From positions 1-28,559 of the forward strand of contig DCUI01000292.1 of assembly GCA_002327785.1 (NCBI GenBank): DNA of 28,559 nt. The letters run 5' to 3'. Shown in pieces: positions 22,645 through 28,559 of the stretch. The notes beneath the pieces are model-generated. The model was not told where the DNA came from, searched no databases, and saw only the letters and a program-made list of their open reading frames with translations. The position numbers and the translations under genes were made by a program. The DNA comes from Phycisphaerales bacterium UBA2218 (GTDB lineage Bacteria; Planctomycetota; Phycisphaerae; Sedimentisphaerales; Anaerobacaceae). Each line of letters starts with the position of its first letter. Position 1 is the first letter of the stretch.

Positions 22645-23382
22645 TCACATGGCCATTCCGCCGTCGACGCACAGGACCTGCCCGGTAATATACCCGGCGT
22701 CGTCGCCGGACAGGAAGGCCACGGCCCTGGCGACGTCCTCAACAGTTCCAAACCGTTTGACGGGAATGACCTCCATGGCCGCCTTCTTCACCATGTCCGG
22801 CAGCACGGCGGTCATGTCCGTCTGGATGAAGCCGGGCGCGATGCAGTTGGCGGTAATGTTCTTCTTGCCGATCTCGCGGGCGATCGACTTGGTCATGCCG
22901 ATCAGCCCGGCCTTGCTGGCCGCGTAGTTGGCCGAGCCCGCCTGCCCCATGACCCCCGCCACAGAGCTGATACTCACGATGCGGCCGAATTTGTTGCGGA
23001 TCATCGACCGGGCGGCCACCCGTGTTGCCGTGAAGGCGGCGCGCAGGTTCACACTCATAACCTTGTCATAATCCTCGTCCTCCATCTGAATCATCAGCTT
23101 GTCGCGGGTGATTCCGGCGTTGTTGACCAGGATGCCGATGCCGCCGTACTCCACAGCCAGCGATTCCAGGACTTCCGTGAGTCTGTCGGTTTGCGTGATA
23201 TCGACGCACCGCGTCAGGACCTCGAACCCGGCTTCCTTGACCGCCTGCGTGAGTTCTTTGAGCTGGTCTTCCCTGATATCCAACCCTGCAACAATCCGGC
23301 CCTGCCTGAGTAGTTCGAATACGATGGCCCGCCCGATCCCGCGGGCGGCGCCCGTCACTACCGCCAATCGTTTATCGGCCAT
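22645..23382 (-). CDS. fabG: 3-oxoacyl-ACP reductase
   Basis: An NADPH-dependent SDR enzyme that reduces 3-ketoacyl-ACP. The 245-residue protein has the cofactor motif TGAARGIG (10-17), NNAG (87-90), Asn112, the catalytic Ser139/140, Tyr153 and Lys157 (YAASK), and the PGF-I-T-DM segment. ATG 23382 is chosen: GGAGG lies eight bases upstream and the sequence MADKRLAVVTG starts at the normal place; the TTG at 23397 would add five residues that are the ribosome site itself. An A-rich run follows the stop codon. Confidence 0.96.
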   Translation of the reverse strand: MADKRLAVVTGAARGIGRAIVFELLRQGRIVAGLDIREDQLKELTQAVKEAGFEVLTRCVDITQTDRLTEVLESLAVEYGGIGILVNNAGITRDKLMIQMEDEDYDKVMSVNLRAAFTATRVAARSMIRNKFGRIVSISSVAGVMGQAGSANYAASKAGLIGMTKSIAREIGKKNITANCIAPGFIQTDMTAVLPDMVKKAAMEVIPVKRFGTVEDVARAVAFLSGDDAGYITGQVLCVDGGMAM

Positions 23383-23449
23383 CCTTCTGACCTCCAAATC
23401 CTTACTGTATCAGAACTTATGCTCTCTGGTATCCCGTCGGGGCAGGGGG

Positions 23450-24391
23450 TCATGATTCCCCGACCACGGCCTGTAGAGAGGCCAAGTCACTGATGTTGGT
23501 CACTTTCGTCCTTCTGCTAATCCGTTTCATAAGTCCGGTAAGAACGCGTCCGGGCCCAATCTCATAGAACTCCTCGACACCGTCGGCCAGCAGTTGCTCC
23601 ATGCATTTCTGCCACAGGATCGCGCCGGTGAGCTGGCGGGTGAGTCCTTCAACGACCTCGTCGGGCGTCCGGTAGTACTCGCCGGTGATGTTGGCGATGG
23701 TCCTGACGGTCGCCGGCTGCGAGATACCCGTTTGCACGAGGGCCTGCCTGAGGGCCTCGGCGGCGCTGGACATCAGGGTCGTATGAAATGCCCCTGCGAC
23801 CTCCAGACGGATTGCTTTGGCCGCTCCGTACTGTGGCGCCAGTTGTTCGGCTCGTCCGCAGGCGCCGAGGCTGCCGCTGACCACGATCTGGCCGGGGCAG
23901 TTGAAATTGACCGGTTCGAGCAACTCGCCTTGGCGGGCCTCCTCGCAGAGCCGGCGGACCTTGTCCTCGTCCAGACCGATGAGGCTCACCATCGTTCCCT
24001 CGGTCGTATCGGCGGCGGCCTGCATGGCTTCGCCTCGCCTGCGAACCAGCCGCAATCCATCCTCGAAGCTGACGGCGCCGGCCGCATAGAGGGCCGTGTA
24101 CTCCCCCATGCTCAGGCCCGCCGTAATATCCGGCCGCAGACTTGCCGTCGCGGGGCTCGTCCGAAGGACCTCCAACAGGGCAGCCGACGTCACAAAAATC
24201 GCCGGCTGCGACATCGTGGTGCTGTTAAGCCGGTCGGCAGGGCCCTGGAGGCAGATCGCTCGCAGATCGAACCCAAGAATATCGTTGGCTTTATCAAACA
24301 GAGCGGCCGCCACGGGGAAGGCTTGAGCGACGTCGGCCCCCATCCCCACCGTCTGTGCGCCTTGTCCGGGAAAGAGAAACGCGGTTTTCAT
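23450..24391 (-). CDS. fabD: Malonyl-CoA:ACP transacylase
   Basis: Moves the malonyl group from CoA to ACP, supplying extender units for FabF and FabH. The 313-residue protein begins KTAFLFPGQGAQTVGMG, has the nucleophile Ser94 in GLSMGEYTAL, an arginine-rich helix (LRLVRRRG, Arg119 region) and His203 in GAFHTTLM. The elbow has Leu before the Ser-Met instead of the common GHSLGEY, a variant that keeps the GxSxG geometry. It lies 67 bases upstream of fabG in the operon. Confidence 0.96.
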   Translation of the reverse strand: MKTAFLFPGQGAQTVGMGADVAQAFPVAAALFDKANDILGFDLRAICLQGPADRLNSTTMSQPAIFVTSAALLEVLRTSPATASLRPDITAGLSMGEYTALYAAGAVSFEDGLRLVRRRGEAMQAAADTTEGTMVSLIGLDEDKVRRLCEEARQGELLEPVNFNCPGQIVVSGSLGACGRAEQLAPQYGAAKAIRLEVAGAFHTTLMSSAAEALRQALVQTGISQPATVRTIANITGEYYRTPDEVVEGLTRQLTGAILWQKCMEQLLADGVEEFYEIGPGRVLTGLMKRISRRTKVTNISDLASLQAVVGES

Positions 24392-24443
24392 CGTTCCAAT
24401 CCTTGAACCTCACTCATGGACGGCCATCCATTCGGATAACGTC

Positions 24444-25457
24444 TCACATCTCGATGACATTGGCGCCCCAGGTGACTCCTGCGCCGAATGCCACGAGAAT
24501 GACGATGTCGCCCTTTTTGAGCTTGCCCTGCCTCATGCACTCGTCGAACGCGATCGGCACGGAGGCGGCCGAGGTGTTGCCGTAGTCTTGAATGTTGATG
24601 AAGACCTTTTCGTCGGGCAGATTCAACCGTTTGGCCGCCGATTCGATGATTCGGGCGTTCATTTGATGGGAGATAACCATCTTGATGTCATCCAGGGTCA
24701 GATTGCACCGGGTCATGCATTCCGTGACGGCCTCAACGATCCGGCGTACCGCCTGCTGGTAGACCTCCCGGCCCTTGATCTGCATATAGACCATCTCGGG
24801 GTCTTCCAGGGGTCTGGATACGGGGTGGCGGGAGCCATACGCCCGGCAGCACAACGATTCCCAGTAGGTGCCGTCGGCGCCCAGCGTACTGAAAAGGATT
24901 CCCCGCCCGGCATTCTGCTTGCGCTGCAGGACGACTGCGCCGGCCCCGTCACCGAACAGGATGCAACTGGTGCGTTCTTTCCAGTTGGTGATCTTCGTGA
25001 GGCTTTCGGCCCCGATGACCAGGGCGTTGTTGAGCCGGCCGTTTTCCATGAACTGCTGGACTATGTGCAGAGAGTACACAAAGCCGCTGCAGGCCGCCGC
25101 GATATCGAACCCCCAGGCTTTCTTGGCCCCCAGGGCCTGCTGGACGAAACAGGCGGTGGAGGGGAAGACCATCTCCGGCGTAATCGTCGCCACGATGATC
25201 AACTCCAGCTCCTCCGCGCTGAGTTTGGCACGCTCCAGGGCCCGCTTGGCCGCCTCGGTCGCCAGGTGGGCCGTCGATTCCTTGTCCGTCGTGATGTGGC
25301 GGACCTTGATCCCGGTCCGTGTGACAATCCATTCGTCCGAGGTATCGACCATGTGTGACAAGTCGTCGTTGGTCAGGATCTTGGCGGGAACGAACGAACC
25401 GTGCCCGGTGATGACGGCACGGTTCGCCGGGAGGTGATCCTCAATTTTTGTCTGCAT
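24444..25457 (-). CDS. fabH: 3-oxoacyl-ACP synthase III
   Basis: Starts fatty-acid synthesis by condensing acetyl-CoA (or a branched acyl-CoA) with malonyl-ACP. The 337-residue enzyme has Cys123 in AACSGFVYSL, His264 in ISHQMNARI and Asn294 in DYGNTSAAS, a complete triad, plus DEWIVTRTGIKVRHI near 41-55. The frame extends 40 codons further back into plsX, but ATG 25457 fits the family and has AAGGA upstream. It overlaps the plsX end by 17 bases, implying coupled translation. Confidence 0.96.
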   Translation of the reverse strand: MQTKIEDHLPANRAVITGHGSFVPAKILTNDDLSHMVDTSDEWIVTRTGIKVRHITTDKESTAHLATEAAKRALERAKLSAEELELIIVATITPEMVFPSTACFVQQALGAKKAWGFDIAAACSGFVYSLHIVQQFMENGRLNNALVIGAESLTKITNWKERTSCILFGDGAGAVVLQRKQNAGRGILFSTLGADGTYWESLCCRAYGSRHPVSRPLEDPEMVYMQIKGREVYQQAVRRIVEAVTECMTRCNLTLDDIKMVISHQMNARIIESAAKRLNLPDEKVFINIQDYGNTSAASVPIAFDECMRQGKLKKGDIVILVAFGAGVTWGANVIEM

Positions 25458-26463
25458 CCGTAATCCTTGCGCCAGCTTCCGAGAGAGACTGCATGATTTT
25501 CTCGTTGATCTTCTGGGTGTGGCAATTCTTGGCAGTGCGTACGGCGTTGCGGATCGTGCGGGCCTTGCTGGCTCCATGGCAGATCAAGGCGGTGCCGTCG
25601 ATGCCGAGCAGGGGGGCCCCGCCGTACTCGTTGTAGTCGTGCTTCTGGTAAACGCGCATGATGATCGGCTTGAACATCAGCGCCAACTGCGGCTGTTCCT
25701 GCATCAATTCCTGCTTGATCGCTCGGAACAGACTGTCGACCGCTCCTTCGGTGAGCTTGAGGACCACGTTGCCGACGAATCCCTCGCACACCACCACATC
25801 GCAGACCCCATGGAAGATGTCTCTCCCCTCGATGTTTCCGATGAAACTCAACCGGGAATCGGCTCGGAGCAAATCCGCCGCCTTTTTGACAACCTCATTG
25901 CCCTTGGCTTCCTCTTCCCCGATGCTCATCAGCCCAATGCGGGGATTCTGAATCCCGAGGAAGTTGTGCGAATAGATGCTTGCCATCAGGCCATATTGGT
26001 ACAGGTGGATCGGTTTGCAGGCGATGTTCGCGCCGACGTCGCAAATAGTGACCGGCCCGCTGGGGCTCGGAAAGACCACGGCGATACCCGGCCGGTTTAC
26101 GCCGGGAAGGGTCCGCATCCGCATCTGAAACGCCGCCACGCAGGCGCCGGTGTTGCCCGCCGAGATCACTGCATCGGCGTGGCCGAGCTTGGCCAGTTTC
26201 GCCAGCACCCCGATCGAACTCCGGGGCTTCTTGCGCAGGCTGTCGATCGGCTTTTCGTCCATCCCGATCACATCCGGCGCTTCGACGATGCTGAGTCGCT
26301 CCTTATCGTAGGTTTTCGCCGCCAACTTCTGCTCGAGCAACTCTTGCGGGCCTACCAACAGGATTGAGTCATCCTTGTCAATCTGGTCCAACGCCTCCAA
26401 GACACCGGCGATGATTTCGTCCGGGGCGTGGTCCCCTCCCATGGCATCCACTGCGATACGCAT
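25441..26463 (-). CDS. plsX: Acyl-ACP:phosphate acyltransferase
   Basis: Converts acyl-ACP to acyl-phosphate for PlsY, the first step of phospholipid synthesis in most bacteria. At 340 residues it is the normal length. It begins MRIAVDAMGGDHAP and contains ISAGNTGACVAA, CDVGANIACKP, LMSIGEEEAKGN and EGFVGNVVLKLTEG, the expected conserved blocks. It lies two bases after rpmF, the widely conserved rpmF-plsX-fabH order. Confidence 0.97.
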   Translation of the reverse strand: MRIAVDAMGGDHAPDEIIAGVLEALDQIDKDDSILLVGPQELLEQKLAAKTYDKERLSIVEAPDVIGMDEKPIDSLRKKPRSSIGVLAKLAKLGHADAVISAGNTGACVAAFQMRMRTLPGVNRPGIAVVFPSPSGPVTICDVGANIACKPIHLYQYGLMASIYSHNFLGIQNPRIGLMSIGEEEAKGNEVVKKAADLLRADSRLSFIGNIEGRDIFHGVCDVVVCEGFVGNVVLKLTEGAVDSLFRAIKQELMQEQPQLALMFKPIIMRVYQKHDYNEYGGAPLLGIDGTALICHGASKARTIRNAVRTAKNCHTQKINEKIMQSLSEAGARITDADKN

Positions 26464-26465
26464 GT

Positions 26466-26654
26466 TCAGTCGGTTTCCTCCTTACCGAGTTTGAGAGTCA
26501 GGTTCGGATTCACGTATCCGCAATTGCTGCACGCCGCATGCGGCAGTTTGGCCTGGCTGCACTTCGGGCACAGCGTGTAGTTTACCGGCTTGATGGCCTC
26601 GTGTGACCGCCGGGTCCGTGAGCGGCTCCTGCTCGTTCTTCTGGCTGGTAACAT
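26466..26654 (-). CDS. rpmF: 50S ribosomal protein bL32
   Basis: A 62-residue ribosomal protein with a basic N-terminus (ARRTSRSRSRTRRSHEA), then a zinc ribbon with Cys29, Cys32, Cys42 and Cys45 (CPKC...CSNCGY). This is the Cys-containing form, as in other planctomycetes. The ATG has GGAG nine bases upstream. It is the first gene of the fatty-acid operon. Confidence 0.95.
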   Translation of the reverse strand: MLPARRTSRSRSRTRRSHEAIKPVNYTLCPKCSQAKLPHAACSNCGYVNPNLTLKLGKEETD

Positions 26655-26725
26655 CGTGTATTACTCCAAATCACCTGTAACATTCGACACTGCCGTACCC
26701 TCCCGGCGTTAGCATAAACCCTCTT

Positions 26726-26754
26726 TAACTATCTGATGCAGGCCCGGCTGTCAA
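26726..26754 (-). promoter_or_regulatory. Probable promoter of the rpmF-fab operon
   Basis: A perfect TTGACA (26754-26749, minus strand) lies 95 bases before rpmF. The -10 is less clear: TAGTTA at a 17-base spacing, or GATAGT at 15. The rest of the gap to 26842 holds nothing recognisable. Confidence 0.45.
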
Positions 26755-26842
26755 GGGAAAATCCGCGCAAACAACAAACCCGGCAAGCCCCCGCCCGGAG
26801 TAGATACGCCAATAGCGCCGATACCGGCAGACGGCGGATGCA

Positions 26843-27181
26843 TCAGTCGACCGTTCCGGCAATTCCCGGAACCCCGAATACCGGAGAGCTCTCCCGTCGG
26901 ACCCGCACCGGCAGGGTGTTCTCCGTCACGCGGCGGTAGCCTCGCTCCTCCATGCATTGGCGCACAAACCGCCCGTCATAGGCGTCCAACCCGCGGTTGG
27001 AACCCATGTTGTCGGTATAGCGATCGGCCTCCGCCTGGCAGGCCGTGAGATCATCCTTCACCTGTTTGAAGCTCTTGCCCTCCTGGTACCAGTACCTCGC
27101 ACACCCACACAAGAGGCACAGAGGCAATAACAGGACTCCGCCAACGACCAGCCTCATTCTCATTTTTTCGTTTTTCTCCAT
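26843..27181 (-). CDS. Small predicted lipoprotein of unknown function
   Basis: A 112-residue protein. The signal peptide RLVVGGVLLLPLCLLCGC ends in a lipobox with lipidated Cys27 (L-C-G-C), so Lgt encoded in this window would modify it. The mature part has two further cysteines (in LTACQAEADRY and FVRQCMEERGY), a pattern seen in small outer-membrane lipoproteins whose function is unknown. The start at 27181 has AGGCGG four bases upstream; ATG 27163 is an alternative. It is not in an evident operon. Confidence 0.75.
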   Translation of the reverse strand: MEKNEKMRMRLVVGGVLLLPLCLLCGCARYWYQEGKSFKQVKDDLTACQAEADRYTDNMGSNRGLDAYDGRFVRQCMEERGYRRVTENTLPVRVRRESSPVFGVPGIAGTVD

Positions 27182-27186
27182 TTATC

Positions 27187-27245
27187 CGCCTGCGGGTGGA
27201 CATTTTCACAAACTCCAACCACCGGGGACTTTGAACCCGCAGGCG
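27187..27245. repeat. 11-base perfect inverted repeat upstream of the lipoprotein
   Basis: CGCCTGCGGGT (27187-27197) and ACCCGCAGGCG (27235-27245) are exact reverse complements with 37 bases between. It may be a REP-like element or an operator. Confidence 0.5.
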
Positions 27246-27342
27246 ATCTACTCGGCCCCAAAAAGAGGGGCTGATTATGCCCGCCCAGCCTCTCTCTGTC
27301 AACGGTTGCCGGCAAATGGGCAGGGCAATCGCATGAAATCCG

Positions 27343-27440
27343 TCATGTCGCGGCGGTGTCGTTGTCGCGTCGGAAACCCAGAAGGGTCAGGAGGTAGTCT
27401 CTGTCGTAGGCCGCTTTGGTTCGTTTGCTCTGGATGCCTA
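27343..27440 (-). pseudogene. 3' part of a gene interrupted by the IS630 element
   Basis: If the insertion element and one TA are removed, the frame from the right flank (28559 to 28437) continues through the junction CTA-GGC-ATC for 31 more codons to TGA at 27343. The peptide (SKRTKAAYDRDYLLTLLGF in its middle) is not recognised. The open frame supports, but does not prove, that both flanks were one gene. Confidence 0.35.
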
Positions 27441-28436
27441 GTGCTCCATTACTCATCCATTGATGGATAGAGACTTTTCAGCTTTGTCCTGGCGTCTGCC
27501 GTGGTGAAGTGCCAGTTCACTTTCACCTCGGCCCCGTCACGGTTTGTCTCCCACGCAGCGGTTTCCTCACGCAGTTTCTCGATGTTATCGATCCGTTGCG
27601 AGAGGCACTGCCGGCTCAGGATGCCCAGTTCGATCTCGGCGATGTCCAGCCAACTGCTCAAACATCATGAAGAGGTTGGCCACCCCCTTGCGAACGTATT
27701 CACTGTCGTAGTGAGCCACCCGCCCCGGACCGCCCGGCACGGGCGTGCGGGTCTCGCCGATCAACTGCTTGCTGGTTTCGTCCAGACACACCACCGGACG
27801 CTGGGGATCATACGGCCGCTTGTACACTTCCAGCACGTCCTCCATCTTCCAGACAAACTCGGCGTTGGCTTTCGGCGGAATACACCATTGTTTGCTCAAC
27901 CAAGGCTTGATCTCGTTTTTTTCAGCGTCCGACGCACCGTTTGATACGAGAGCTGATCGACGTACTCCAACTGAACCATCCGGTCCGCCAACAACCGCAA
28001 CGTCCAACGGCTGCGACCTTCGGGAGGCTCCTGGCACGCCAAGGCCACCAGATGGGCTTCGCCGTCCCCATCGAGCTTTCGCTCGTACACTCGCCGAGGC
28101 TTGCGACGCTCCAACGCCGCTTCCATGCCTTCTTCCACGAACTGCTTGCGGACCCGCTCGACGGTCGCACGTCCGACCTCCAGCGCTTCGGCGATGCTCT
28201 GGTCCTCCCACGCCGGGCCACCCGCGGCGGCATCGGCCTTCAGGAGAATCCGGGCGTGCATCAACTTGCGGGCCGCCGCCTTGCCTCGCGACAGCATTTC
28301 CTGCAGCATCTGCCGTTCCTCTTCCATCAGGGTGACGATATACTTCTTCTTCATGGTAGGTCTCCTTACCTGGGTACAACTATCCCATCGGCAAAGAGAC
28401 CGGATAATATTCATCCAATCACGCGTAACGAAGCAC
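27441..28436 (-). mobile_element. IS630-family insertion sequence (internally deleted)
   Basis: The ends GTGCTCCATTAC (27441-27452) and GTAACGAAGCAC (28425-28436) are inverted repeats matching at 10 of 12 bases. They are flanked by TA on both sides (27439-27440 and 28437-28438) within CTAG, the target and two-base duplication typical of the IS630/Tc1-mariner group. It contains a single transposase gene in two frames. At 996 bases it is about 200 short of a full element, in line with the internal deletion. Confidence 0.85.
27449..28354 (-). pseudogene. IS630-family transposase, split frames and missing centre
   Basis: Three reading segments give an IS630-type transposase. The N-terminal part (28354 to about 27917) has the helix-turn-helix (IAEALEVGRATVERVRKQF) and starts at an ATG with AAGGAGA upstream. 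The second, in the -1 frame after a run of seven A (27922-27916), has the first catalytic Asp (VVCLDETSKQL) and runs to YVRKGVANLFMMFE near 27665. The third (27661-27449) resumes at SSWLDIAEIELGILSRQCL, with the last catalytic Glu, and ends KLKSLYPS. The 70-80 residues between, including the second catalytic Asp (LDNLNTH in relatives), are missing and the frame changes. It cannot make active transposase. Confidence 0.85.
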
Positions 28437-28559
28437 TAGCGGTTCGCCACCCCAGGACGGATACACCCGCAACGTCAGAACCACCAGGTTCAAGCCCCAG
28501 GCAGAGACGGTCCGGGTCCGCGTGGGCCGCACCGCATCGCGCCACCAGCCGGCGCCTTC
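28437..28559 (-). pseudogene. Fragment of an interrupted gene, possibly another transposase
   Basis: Open on the minus strand from the window edge to the IS630 insertion. The peptide includes SAWGLNLVVLTLRVYPSWGG, which recalls the start of the catalytic domain in IS4/IS701-like DDE transposases, from memory only. It is cut by the TA duplication of the IS630 element. Confidence 0.4.

Overview
The window looks like a chromosomal segment of an uncultured Planctomycetota bacterium, probably near Phycisphaerae/Sedimentisphaerales. This is inferred from several signs: high GC, frequent TTG/GTG starts, an LL-diaminopimelate aminotransferase (DapL), a planctomycete-type bL32, a PD40/TPR protein with a CxxCH motif, and many REP-like palindromic repeats. 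An NfnAB-type bifurcating transhydrogenase and a RACE-type corrinoid activator suggest anaerobic metabolism. No rRNA, tRNA or CRISPR array was seen.

Layout. (1) 119-1243: a secreted amidohydrolase, followed by a probable remnant of a sugar-binding-domain gene. (2) 1594-6681, plus strand: trpS, a DUF2007 protein, scpA, trxA, nfnA and nfnB behind a strong sigma70-like promoter. A palindromic repeat separates nfnA from nfnB, and a second repeat-like sequence is inserted in frame inside nfnB. (3) 6908-11520, plus strand: dapL, a folK-deoxynucleoside kinase fusion, panC, panD and lgt, again behind a good promoter. This run covers lysine/cell wall, folate, pantothenate and lipoprotein maturation. 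(4) 11900-15300, plus strand: a PD40/TPR protein with a heme-like CxxCH motif and a rhomboid protease. (5) 15334-17231, minus strand: an ECF sigma factor, a one-TM protein in the anti-sigma position and an exported coiled-coil protein. (6) 17468-19632: a small Cys-rich acidic protein, divergent from a 26-residue very basic peptide, then a RACE/ASKHA ferredoxin-like protein. (7) 19875-26654, minus strand: the fatty-acid locus rpmF-plsX-fabH-fabD-fabG-acpP-fabF, followed by a Na+/Ca2+ exchanger. (8) 26843-28559: a small lipoprotein, then an IS630-family element with TA target duplication, an A7 slippery site and a large internal deletion. It sits inside what appears to be another broken gene.

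Most of the window is housekeeping. The less ordinary parts are the two repeat insertions around nfnAB, the folK-dNK fusion, the CxxCH/PD40/TPR protein, the tiny basic peptide with its perfect hairpin, the structured fabG-acpP spacer and the layered IS630 wreckage at the right edge. No clearly new multi-gene defence or biosynthetic system was seen.
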